From NCBI GenBank assembly GCA_027061425.1, contig JALSUN010000121.1, positions 1 to 9,681 on the forward strand: a stretch of 9,681 nucleotides of DNA, in the 5' to 3' direction. Of this stretch, positions 1 through 6,484 are shown piece by piece. Position 1 is the first letter of the stretch. Every line of letters starts with the position of its first letter. Made by a program: the position numbers and the translations under genes. The notes below the pieces were generated by a model, which searched no databases, was not told the DNA's origin, and worked only from the letters and a program-made list of their open reading frames with translations. Origin of the DNA: Helicobacteraceae bacterium. Lineage in GTDB: Bacteria > Campylobacterota > Campylobacteria > Campylobacterales > Sulfurimonadaceae.

Positions 1-588
1 CGCGTAAGGGCTCTCTATAAAATATTTGGCAAACTTATAAGCCGTCATCGGTGCTTCAGGTGTGGGTTTTAAAACGACTGTATTTCCGGCCACAAGTGCA
101 GGTGCCAGTTTATGGGCCACAAGGTTTAAAGGAAAGTTAAAAGGGGTAATCGCGGCGACAACACCTACCGGTTCACGACGAAAAAAAGCCATGGTCTTTT
201 TACCACTTGCCATGGCATCTGTATTGATGGTCTCACCATGCATCGTACGCATAGTCTCTGCTGAAAGTGTCACTGTCTCAATACAGCGGTCTACCTCCAC
301 ACGAGCAAAAGCGATAGGTTTACCCACCTCTTTGGTAATGGTTAGTGCCATATCTTCACGGTTGTCGCGTAGGGTTTGTGCAACATCTAAGAGCCATGAA
401 CAGCGTTGAGAAAGGGTTGATGCTTTAGCTTCTGGAGCTGCAGCTTTAGCGATGGCTAACGCTTTTTGAGTCTCACTCACACCACATACAGGTGCCGTAG
501 AGACCACACTACCATCAAAAGGACTTAAACGCTCACTGCGACTCTCTGTCTCTGCTTCACTAGAACCATAAAATATTTTTGCTTTCAT
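1..588 (-). CDS. NAD(P)-dependent aldehyde dehydrogenase, N-terminal part (runs off left edge)
   Basis: The first 196 codons of an aldehyde dehydrogenase superfamily protein are present; the rest lies beyond base 1. These enzymes oxidise aldehydes to carboxylic acids with NAD(P)+. The conserved core of the coenzyme-binding fold is clear: EPVGVVAAITPFNFPLNLVA (about residues 139-158), with the oxyanion-hole Asn at about 151, then AGNTVVLKP with the coenzyme-binding Lys at about 174. The catalytic Cys and Glu fall in the missing part. The start is ATG at 586-588, preceded by GAGGTG at a usable distance. The sequence resembles the lactaldehyde / succinate-semialdehyde / non-phosphorylating glyceraldehyde-3-phosphate branch, but the substrate cannot be read from this part. 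It is divergent from the globin gene, with a 113-bp spacer. No frame break is seen. Confidence 0.93.
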   Translation of the reverse strand, partial: MKAKIFYGSSEAETESRSERLSPFDGSVVSTAPVCGVSETQKALAIAKAAAPEAKASTLSQRCSWLLDVAQTLRDNREDMALTITKEVGKPIAFARVEVDRCIETVTLSAETMRTMHGETINTDAMASGKKTMAFFRREPVGVVAAITPFNFPLNLVAHKLAPALVAGNTVVLKPTPEAPMTAYKFAKYFIESPYA

Positions 589-615
589 CGTGCCACCTCA
601 CTTTTTGTTGTTGGT

Positions 616-621
616 ATTCTA
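616..621 (-). promoter_or_regulatory. possible -10 box for the aldehyde dehydrogenase gene
   Basis: TAGAAT on the minus strand, about 28 bases upstream of the ATG at 588. It would give a short leader of roughly 20 bases that still holds the GAGGTG ribosome-binding site. No convincing -35 box is seen, which is usual in Campylobacterota. Placement by eye only. Confidence 0.3.
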
Positions 622-701
622 CCATTTAATAGTTACATCTTTTTTTTAACACCGTTTTTACTAAGCGCAGTCTAAACTTTCACAAATTAAAAGGACACTC
701 T

Positions 702-1154
702 ATGAACTTAACCATTACACCTGCCATGCTTGGAGACAAGCCCCCCGTTACAAAAGCATTTCCTGCATTTTTTCCCCAGATAGGTGAGGCACGTTTTAGA
801 GAGATGGTCTCTCAACACTATGAACTGCTTAAAGAGAGCAGTATCAAAGGGCTCTTTCCCATTGACGACCCAGAAGAGTTTGCCGCAGCAAAAAAACATG
901 CCGCAGACTTTATGATCCAGATCTGTGGAGGACCTGCTTACTTTAACGCCTCTCGTGGTGCTCCTATGATGGGAAAACGGCATGCGCCTTTTGCTATTAC
1001 AGCTGAAGCGCGTGTTGTCTGGTTAGAGCTTTATGCTCAAGTCTTGGAGCCTTTAGCTGAGGAAGGGGTCTCTGAAGAGAACATCCTCTCCTTCTGGCGC
1101 TATCTTGAGGTCTTCTCCAAACATATGATCAACACACCCAGTTTTAAACTTTAG
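702..1154 (+). CDS. truncated hemoglobin (2-on-2 globin, group II-like)
   Basis: A 150-residue single-domain globin of the truncated hemoglobin family, which binds heme and handles O2, NO or peroxide. Seen: a B-helix region with Tyr40 at the expected B10 position; LFP at 51-53; the GGP turn at 77-79; the proximal histidine His94 in RHAPF; and a Trp at 107 where group II proteins carry the G8 Trp. The GGP...RHAPF...W pattern favours group II over group III (the Campylobacter Ctb type). There is no signal peptide, so it should be cytoplasmic. The start ATG has AAAGGA seven bases upstream. It stands alone on the plus strand between a divergent aldehyde dehydrogenase gene and a convergent carbonic anhydrase gene. 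A role in NO or oxygen chemistry is inferred from the family, not shown here. Confidence 0.9.
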   Translation: MNLTITPAMLGDKPPVTKAFPAFFPQIGEARFREMVSQHYELLKESSIKGLFPIDDPEEFAAAKKHAADFMIQICGGPAYFNASRGAPMMGKRHAPFAITAEARVVWLELYAQVLEPLAEEGVSEENILSFWRYLEVFSKHMINTPSFKL

Positions 1155-1195
1155 AGCAATCTAGGAGTGCATGTTTTCATCTATTCTCCCAAGCG

Positions 1196-1849
1196 TCAGC
1201 AATCCTCTTTTGGTCCATGTAACGCTTTGAAGATAGAATCATCCGGATCGTAATATTCAATATTTCCGGTATCGATCTCATACATCCAACCATGGATGTT
1301 GATCTCACCCGAATCGACCTTCTCTCTTACACTTGGATACGTCAGCAGATTTTCTATCTGAGTGATCACTGAAAGTTGTTCAGTCAAGCGCAGCAGTTTC
1401 TCTTGCTCCGCATCTTTTCCCAGAACGGTCATAGCAAGAGTTTTTGCCTTCTCGCCCAAAGAGAGCCACTTTTTGGTGTGCACTAAAGTAGGTGTGCTGA
1501 CATCTTCATAGAGCGCTTCTATCGCACCACAATGGGTATGCCCGCAGATAATGATCTCTGTCACCTTTAATACCGAGGTCGCATACTCGATACCTGATGC
1601 CGTCGCATGAAAATCCTCATCCGGCTTATATGGTGCAACAAAGTTTCCGACATTTCTGATAACGAACAAGTCCCCGGGTTTGGTATCCAAAATAAGGTCA
1701 GGAACGACTCGGGAGTCTGCACACCCTATAAACAGTGCCCGTGGATGTTGTCCATTTTCGGCCAGATCTACCAACTCTTTTGCATGTTCTTTAAAATAGC
1801 TGTTCTTAAAGATATCATTACCTTTAAGTAATGAACAATTTTCCAACAT
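1196..1849 (-). CDS. beta-class carbonic anhydrase
   Basis: A zinc enzyme interconverting CO2 and bicarbonate, about 217 residues, cytoplasmic (no signal peptide). Beta-class landmarks are all present: the CADSR motif with zinc Cys43 and the Asp45-Arg47 dyad, and the CGHTHCGA motif with zinc His104 and Cys107 (numbered from the ATG at 1849). The C-terminal HGWMYEIDTGNIEYYD segment is typical of the family. A longer reading frame opens at a TTG at 1864, but AGGGAG lies between that TTG and the ATG, five bases before the ATG, so the ATG is the better start. It is the last gene of a minus-strand cluster, 27 bases after hisIE. A role supplying bicarbonate to carboxylating enzymes is plausible but inferred. 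Confidence 0.95.
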   Translation of the reverse strand: MLENCSLLKGNDIFKNSYFKEHAKELVDLAENGQHPRALFIGCADSRVVPDLILDTKPGDLFVIRNVGNFVAPYKPDEDFHATASGIEYATSVLKVTEIIICGHTHCGAIEALYEDVSTPTLVHTKKWLSLGEKAKTLAMTVLGKDAEQEKLLRLTEQLSVITQIENLLTYPSVREKVDSGEINIHGWMYEIDTGNIEYYDPDDSIFKALHGPKEDC

Positions 1850-1876
1850 TGTTACTCCCTGCAAAATAATTTAAAT

Positions 1877-2557
1877 CTACTTTTTTCGAGAGGCCTTCTC
1901 TGTGATACCACTCATGCCAAAACGACGGGCGAGTTCTTGCTTGACACGGTCAGGTGAGATGTTCATGTGACCGAGTGCCACTAAGACATGGTAGGTCAAG
2001 TCTGCACATTCGTAGATGATCTCTTTTTCATCTTTGTCTTTAACTGCAAAACTAAATTCACCCGCCTCTTCTACCACCTTTTTCAAGATGTCATTGTCGC
2101 CCTTAGAGAGTAACTTTGCAGTCCAAGACGTTTCAGGGTCTGCACTTTTACGATCCAAGATGGTGTGGTAGAGCGTGTCTATAACGCCGTACATCGCATC
2201 TGTCTCTACACTTTTTTCTATGATCACATCACCAGAGTCCAACTCTGTAAAGAAACATGACTTACGCCCCGTGTGACAGGCCACGCCATCTTGCTTGACT
2301 TTAAGAAGTAAGGTATCGTTATCACAATCTATCATAAAAGAGGAGATGTGCTGGAGGTGGTGAGAGCTTTCACCCTTTTTCCAGATACGCTGCTTAGTAC
2401 GTGAAAAGTAGTGTGCCAACTTGGTCTCAAGTGAAAGTTGTAAAGCTTCTTGATTCATATAGGCCATCATCAGGACTTCGTTAGTGGTCTCATCTTGCAC
2501 AATAACGGGTAGAAGTTCTGACTTCTCCCAATCTACTCTGTTTAATATCTCTTGCAT
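1877..2557 (-). CDS. hisIE: bifunctional phosphoribosyl-AMP cyclohydrolase / phosphoribosyl-ATP pyrophosphatase
   Basis: A fused enzyme for the second and third steps of histidine synthesis: the HisE half hydrolyses phosphoribosyl-ATP to phosphoribosyl-AMP, and the HisI half opens the adenine ring. HisI covers roughly residues 1-115, with the metal-binding DCDNDT near 80 and the zinc-binding CHTGRKSCFF near 95. HisE covers roughly 125-226, with the KKVVEEAGEF helix and the YECADL segment carrying acidic metal ligands. Length (226 aa) is normal for a fusion. Two in-frame ATGs lie six bases apart (2563 and 2557). AAGGA abuts the first with no spacing but sits six bases before the second, so 2557 is preferred. 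That AAGGA overlaps the stop codon of the upstream dedA-like gene, suggesting translational coupling. Confidence 0.96.
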   Translation of the reverse strand: MQEILNRVDWEKSELLPVIVQDETTNEVLMMAYMNQEALQLSLETKLAHYFSRTKQRIWKKGESSHHLQHISSFMIDCDNDTLLLKVKQDGVACHTGRKSCFFTELDSGDVIIEKSVETDAMYGVIDTLYHTILDRKSADPETSWTAKLLSKGDNDILKKVVEEAGEFSFAVKDKDEKEIIYECADLTYHVLVALGHMNISPDRVKQELARRFGMSGITEKASRKK

Positions 2558-2566
2558 CTTCATTCC

Positions 2567-3127
2567 TTATCGCTTTTTCGTTGCCCAACTCATATAAAAC
2601 CAAATCGCACCTGCAAAAGACAAGAGGATAATAGGTGCCAAGTAAGGTTTGTCTGCTACAACATTATACATTGCCGTAATCGCATTACCCGCCATATAAC
2701 TGCCAAAACCAACCACCAGTACCCAAACGATCGCTGCTATGAAGTTGTGAATGGTAAATTTCGTAAACTCAAACTTCGTAATACCTATAGCTAAAGGGAT
2801 CAGTGTCTTTATACCATACACAAACTTTTGCATATAGATCACCCAAACCCCATGACGTTTCATCAAGATATGTGAAAGTGCCAGCTTACGACGATGCTGT
2901 TTTAAGTACGTCATCATCTCACCCTTGTGATAACGTGCCATATAAAAGAGAAGTGTATCACCCACAAAGTTGGCCACAAAAGCTACCGCCATCACAATGC
3001 CCAAATCCATCTTACCTTGAGAAGCCAAAACAGCCGCAGCCATCAAAGCCACAAAACCACCCCCAAGAGAGTACAAAAAGAGACCTATATACCCATAGGT
3101 CACCAAATTAGAGAGCATATCTTCCAT
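2567..3127 (-). CDS. DedA/VTT-family integral membrane protein
   Basis: A 186-residue inner-membrane protein of the DedA (SNARE-associated/VTT) family; several members are implicated in lipid-carrier flipping and in envelope or proton-motive-force homeostasis. Hydrophobic segments lie at about 11-36, 42-63, 127-150 and 161-180. Family landmarks are FVGDTLLFYMARY (55-66), with the Gly-Asp pair and an Arg, and the re-entrant FVYGIKTLIPLAIG (102-115). The latter has Lys where many relatives have Arg. The usual N-terminal acidic-Pro motif is not obvious, so it belongs to a shorter, divergent subgroup. The start ATG has only a weak GGA five bases upstream; Met4 is an alternative. It is the first gene of the dedA/hisIE/carbonic anhydrase cluster. 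Its exact substrate is unknown. Confidence 0.88.
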   Translation of the reverse strand: MEDMLSNLVTYGYIGLFLYSLGGGFVALMAAAVLASQGKMDLGIVMAVAFVANFVGDTLLFYMARYHKGEMMTYLKQHRRKLALSHILMKRHGVWVIYMQKFVYGIKTLIPLAIGITKFEFTKFTIHNFIAAIVWVLVVGFGSYMAGNAITAMYNVVADKPYLAPIILLSFAGAIWFYMSWATKKR

Positions 3128-3172
3128 AAAAATCCATTATATTGTGTAACATTAAGAGAGCAAAGCGTCTCT

Positions 3173-3190
3173 TATAAAAGTTCAAGATTC
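3173..3190 (+). repeat. extra copy of the hairpin-arm sequence
   Basis: TATAAAAGTTCAAGATTC at 3173-3190 resembles TATAAAAGTTTCAGATTTG at 3206-3224, which is the outer arm of the neighbouring 109-nt hairpin. The first ten bases are identical. It may be a remnant of a second, decayed element or a duplicated edge. It also contains TATAAA, which could act as a plus-strand -10 box for transcription into the hairpin. Confidence 0.45.
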
Positions 3191-3207
3191 TAAAAAACTT
3201 GTATATA

Positions 3208-3316
3208 TAAAAGTTTCAGATTTGGTGTAGATTGTGCTGAAGTGAACCCGAAGGCGCACTTACTGTGCGTTGAGAGGTGAACTTCAGTGCAAGATGCGCC
3301 GAAGCTGGAACTTTTA
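3208..3316 (+). repeat. 109-nt near-perfect inverted repeat; candidate structured RNA or MITE/REP-like element
   Basis: Position i pairs with 6524-i along the whole element, with no bulge or slip. From outside in: 12 bp (3208-3219 with 3305-3316), one A·G mismatch, 9 bp, a tandem GA/GA mismatch, 12 bp, a second tandem GA/GA mismatch, 3 bp, a 4x4 internal loop, 7 bp and a 5-nt loop (3260-3264). Of 43 pairs, 35 are Watson-Crick and 8 are G·U in the plus-strand RNA. On the minus strand all eight become A·C, so the plus-strand transcript folds far better. The right end supplies the TAA stop codon of pckA (3314-3316), and the outer bases are TA on both sides. It lies between two minus-strand genes, so its favoured sense is antisense to both. 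No family is recognised from memory. Confidence 0.85.
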
Positions 3317-4897
3317 GTCGATTGAGGGGCCTGCTTGGGAGTAATCAAACTCGCTGTCTTCTGTCATATACTTCTTAAAATTCTTAATAAACATCCCCGC
3401 CAACTCATCACGTTTAGCATCAAATTCAGCCTTGTCGGCCCAAGCATTACGAGGGTTAAGAAGTGCAGGTTTAATGTCCCCAAGAGTCTTAGGTACCTTA
3501 AGACGGAAGGTCTTTGTCGTGTCAAATTCTGACTTGTTAATGCTGCCATCTAAAATTGCATTGATACAAGCACGGGTGTCTTTAATGCTCATACGTTTAC
3601 CCACACCATAAGAACCACCTGTCCAACCTGTGTTTACTAAGTAAACTTCAACGTTGTGCTTGTCGATCTTTTCACCCAGTAGTTTTGCATAAACAGTTGG
3701 GTGCAATGGCAAGAATGCCTCTCCGAAACATGCAGAGAATGTCGCTACTGGCTCAGTAATACCACGTTCAGTACCTGCAACTTTAGCTGTGTAACCACTT
3801 AAGAAGTAATACATTGCTTGTTCTTTAGAGAGTTTAGAGACCGGAGGCAAGATCCCAAAAGCATCTGCTGTCAAGAAGATGATCTTTTCTGGATGACCCG
3901 CCATAAGACGGGCCTGGTGATTTTCGATATGCTCGATAGGATACGATACACGTGTGTTCTCTGTTTTAGAACCATCTGTATAGTCAACGATACCATCTTC
4001 ATCATAAACAACATTTTCCAAAAGTGCATTTCTGCGAATCGCAGCATGGATCTCTGGTTCACTTTTATGATCAAGGTTGATCACCTTAGCATAACAACCA
4101 CCCTCGAAGTTGAAGACACCATCATCATCCCAACCATGCTCGTCGTCACCGATCAAGGCACGATGTGGATCTGTAGAAAGTGTTGTCTTACCTGTACCGC
4201 TAAGACCGAAGAATAGTGCTGTGTCACCATCTTTTCCGACATTTGCAGAACAGTGCATAGACATCTTGCCTTCTAGTGGTAACCAGTAGTTCATCATAGA
4301 GAAGATACCCTTCTTCATCTCACCACCGTACCATGTACCACCGATAACTGCTACGTTTTCTTCAACATTGAAAATAACAAAGACTTCTGAGTTAAGGCCC
4401 ATCTCTTCATAACGATCGTTGGTTGCTTTACAGGCATTGATCACGGTAAAGTCAGGAGAGAAACCTTCTAACTCATCCGCTTTTGGACGGATAAACATAT
4501 TTTTTACAAAATGTGCCTGCCAAGCTATCTCAGAGATAAAACGTACATTACGCTTACTCGTTGGAGAAGAACCTGTAAAAAGGTCCATAACATAAAGGTC
4601 TTGACCTGAAAGTTTAGAAGTCGCTATATTATAAAGCTCTTCATAGTTCTCATGAGAGATCTTTTGGTTAACCGCACCCCAACCTATAAATTTGTTCGAA
4701 GGTTCTTGGTCTACAAAATATTTATCTTTTGGACTACGTCCGGTAAAGATACCAGTGTCGACCATGGTTGCACCATTGTCAGCCAAAGCACACTCACCAT
4801 TGTCTAGTTCATGTTTAATGAGGTCATCATAACTTAAGTTGTAAAAAAGCTTACCAACGTTCTGGATGCCTAATTTTTCAATCTCTGCTGTGTTCAT
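3314..4897 (-). CDS. pckA: ATP-dependent phosphoenolpyruvate carboxykinase
   Basis: Interconverts oxaloacetate + ATP with PEP + CO2 + ADP, linking the TCA cycle to gluconeogenesis; cytoplasmic. From the ATG at 4897 it is 527 residues, close to the E. coli enzyme's 540. Motifs in order: TGRSPKDKY (substrate Arg near 54); YGGEMKKGIFSMMNY near 190-205 with the metal-binding Lys; MHCSANVG with the metal-ligand His near 215; the P-loop GLSGTGKTT near 231-239; the metal-binding IGDDEHGW near 250; and the adenine-site region AGTERGITEP onward near 374. A longer frame opens at a TTG at 4921, but AGAAGG lies between that TTG and the ATG, so the ATG is the real start. A single-gene unit with its own promoter. 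Its stop codon lies inside the 109-nt hairpin element. Confidence 0.98.
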   Translation of the reverse strand: MNTAEIEKLGIQNVGKLFYNLSYDDLIKHELDNGECALADNGATMVDTGIFTGRSPKDKYFVDQEPSNKFIGWGAVNQKISHENYEELYNIATSKLSGQDLYVMDLFTGSSPTSKRNVRFISEIAWQAHFVKNMFIRPKADELEGFSPDFTVINACKATNDRYEEMGLNSEVFVIFNVEENVAVIGGTWYGGEMKKGIFSMMNYWLPLEGKMSMHCSANVGKDGDTALFFGLSGTGKTTLSTDPHRALIGDDEHGWDDDGVFNFEGGCYAKVINLDHKSEPEIHAAIRRNALLENVVYDEDGIVDYTDGSKTENTRVSYPIEHIENHQARLMAGHPEKIIFLTADAFGILPPVSKLSKEQAMYYFLSGYTAKVAGTERGITEPVATFSACFGEAFLPLHPTVYAKLLGEKIDKHNVEVYLVNTGWTGGSYGVGKRMSIKDTRACINAILDGSINKSEFDTTKTFRLKVPKTLGDIKPALLNPRNAWADKAEFDAKRDELAGMFIKNFKKYMTEDSEFDYSQAGPSID

Positions 4898-4923
4898 CGT
4901 TTTAGTACCTTCTTGGAACAAGT

Positions 4924-4939
4924 ATTACAAAATTGTAAT
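4924..4939. promoter_or_regulatory. perfect inverted repeat in the pckA leader, possible operator
   Basis: ATTACAA-AA-TTGTAAT: two perfect 7-base arms around a 2-base spacer. It lies between the predicted pckA -10 box and the ribosome-binding site, about 27-42 bases before the ATG. The arm and spacing would suit a dimeric regulator acting as a roadblock. The loop is too short for a good RNA hairpin. The binding protein is not identifiable. Confidence 0.4.
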
Positions 4940-4998
4940 CTTCGCTTTGTTTGTTTTCGCTTAAAGTATCTTCACATTGCTGTAAAATTTATGGCGTA

Positions 4999-5004
4999 AT
5001 TATA
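4999..5004 (-). promoter_or_regulatory. predicted -10 box of the pckA promoter
   Basis: A consensus TATAAT on the minus strand, about 100 bases upstream of the pckA ATG. At a 17-base spacing the -35 position reads TTTCAA, a weak match, as is common in Campylobacterota. Transcription would start near 4992, giving a leader of about 95 bases that contains the palindrome at 4924-4939. The rest of the 4922-5104 spacer holds no gene and no clear terminator for nhaC. Confidence 0.5.
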
Positions 5005-5104
5005 CTCTTTCTATCCATAAATTGAAAGTAAAGAAATGCAGTTAATCCTAAGATTTTTGAATATCTCTAGAAATCCCCCTGTTTTAGGTGTTTAAATCTT
5101 TAAA

Positions 5105-6475
5105 TTAGCCGTTAATAAAACCAAACAATACAAAAAGAGAGAAGGCTAGAAAACCTGAAAAAAGGGCATAAGGCAGTTGTGTTTTTACATGTTCTATATG
5201 ATCACACCCTGATGCCATTGATGAGATGATGGTAGTGTCAGATATAGGAGAGCAGTGGTCTCCAAAAACACCCCCAGAGATCACCGCACCCAAGACTAAA
5301 GCTATATCAGCATCCATGGCCACGGCCAAAGGAATGGCGATGGGAACCATAATACTAAAAGTGCCCCAGCTTGTACCCGTGGAGAAAGAGATCACTGCGG
5401 CTAATAAAAAGACTACAGCAGCAAGCCACATAGGAGAGAGTACACTGTTGGCATACAACGCCAGATAACGTCCTGTCTCCATCATACTGGTCACCTCGCC
5501 AATGGCAAAGGCAAAGAGTAAGATAGAGGTCACCCCTACCATAGAGCGTATCCCTTTAAAACTCTCTAGCACCACCGTTTTAGCAGGCATCACCCTTTTA
5601 ACAGTAAAATAGAGTCCCATCAGTCCTAGTGTCATAATCATCGTGTAAAAGATAGCACTTGAACCACTCCCTTTTAAAATATTACCCTCACCTGTAAGAT
5701 AAAGAAAAAGAAAAACACCCCCTATCATTAAAACAATAGGCACTATCATATATAAGGGGTGGCCTCCCTCTTCTAAAATAGTATGTTCATGTTTGACAAG
5801 GGCATGCTTCATCGCACCAATGTCTATTTTGTACCATATGACCACAAAAGTCACTGCTAAAGCCAAGAGCGCATAAAAGTTAAGAGCAACAGCACTCATG
5901 AGCCAACTTACACTTTCACCCGACATATACCCCAGTTCCATTTGCGCTGTGATGAGGCCTAACATCAGTGCCCCATACCCGTTAAACATTAGTAGAGAGC
6001 CTACCGGGGCAGAGGTAGAATCACAGACATAAGCCAGTTTCGCTCGAGAGATGTTGTGAGCATCACATAACGGTCTACCTACCGCACCTGCGATCAACAC
6101 CGTAATACTGGTCTCTATAAAGATGATAATACCTATGATGTAAACAAGTACCAAGGCAGCGCGTTCAGACTTTACAAGAGAAAGTCTGTGTGTGAGCATG
6201 TAAACAAATCCAGTAACACCACCAGAACGTTCCATCAGGTACATCACCGCTCCCATCAGTAACATAAATCCAAAAGTCTTTAAGATCCATGTGGTGGTAA
6301 AGAGGAGTACCGTAAGGTCAACGAGACTGTGGAGGGTTAAGACAATGTCATAATGATTGATGACAAACTCACCGGCTAAAATGCCTCCGATAAGTGAGGG
6401 AAGTACTTTTTTGGTCACTAACGCCAAAATAATGGCTATTATGGGAGCTATGAGAGAGAGAACACCGTACTCTAT
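5105..6475 (-). CDS. nhaC: NhaC-family Na+/H+ antiporter, apparent ATA start
   Basis: A polytopic inner-membrane antiporter exchanging Na+ for H+, 456 residues as read here. The C-terminal GGVFGDHCSPISDTTIISS is the strongest signature, with further conserved segments such as FSTGTSWGTFSIMVPIAIPL and about eleven hydrophobic stretches. The first standard start in frame is a TTG at 6427. It has no ribosome-binding site and would cut off the first membrane segment. Reading upstream restores a family-like N-terminus, EYGVLSLIAPIIAIILALVT. AGGAG stands six bases before an ATA codon at 6473-6475, exactly where MEYG would begin. The nearest upstream in-frame codons (GAG, CCT, GCT) follow the TAG stop of the GNAT-like gene, so no standard start exists between. 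Family assignment is firm; the ATA start is inferred. Substrate ion not proven; other organic-ion antiporters share this fold. Confidence 0.9.
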   Translation of the reverse strand: MEYGVLSLIAPIIAIILALVTKKVLPSLIGGILAGEFVINHYDIVLTLHSLVDLTVLLFTTTWILKTFGFMLLMGAVMYLMERSGGVTGFVYMLTHRLSLVKSERAALVLVYIIGIIIFIETSITVLIAGAVGRPLCDAHNISRAKLAYVCDSTSAPVGSLLMFNGYGALMLGLITAQMELGYMSGESVSWLMSAVALNFYALLALAVTFVVIWYKIDIGAMKHALVKHEHTILEEGGHPLYMIVPIVLMIGGVFLFLYLTGEGNILKGSGSSAIFYTMIMTLGLMGLYFTVKRVMPAKTVVLESFKGIRSMVGVTSILLFAFAIGEVTSMMETGRYLALYANSVLSPMWLAAVVFLLAAVISFSTGTSWGTFSIMVPIAIPLAVAMDADIALVLGAVISGGVFGDHCSPISDTTIISSMASGCDHIEHVKTQLPYALFSGFLAFSLFVLFGFING

Positions 6476-6484
6476 AGCAGGCTC

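Noticed and set aside
62..409. Plus-strand 115-codon open frame near the left edge
   Set aside because: It is antisense to the aldehyde dehydrogenase, whose minus-strand frame carries clear family motifs across the same bases.
1155..1195. Terminator between the convergent globin and carbonic anhydrase genes
   Set aside because: Only a 4-bp GGAG/CTCC pairing was found; nothing that would form a stable stem.
3136..3141. TATAAT on the minus strand as the dedA promoter
   Set aside because: It ends only eight bases before the ATG, so transcription would start almost at the start codon and remove the weak GGA ribosome-binding site. Possible, but not supported enough to list.
2552..3193. Plus-strand open frames opposite the dedA-like gene
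   Set aside because: Low-complexity His/Pro/Lys-rich translations opposite a convincing membrane protein; shadows of that gene.
3208..3316. Reading the long hairpin as the intrinsic terminator of pckA
   Set aside because: In the pckA direction all eight wobble pairs become A·C mismatches, the stem begins inside the stop codon, and no T-run follows. It may still affect 3' ends but is not a standard terminator.
3208..3316. tRNA or other known RNA in the 3128-3313 spacer
   Set aside because: No cloverleaf or T-loop signature (GTTCGAATC type) is seen; the structure is one unbranched hairpin.
3818..4216. Plus-strand 132-codon open frame inside pckA
   Set aside because: It is antisense to the PEP carboxykinase core, including the P-loop region; no ribosome-binding site and no recognisable protein.
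5041..5104. Inverted repeats (AAGATTT/AAATCTT) after nhaC as a terminator
   Set aside because: The arms are short and AT-only, separated by almost 40 bases, with no following T-run.
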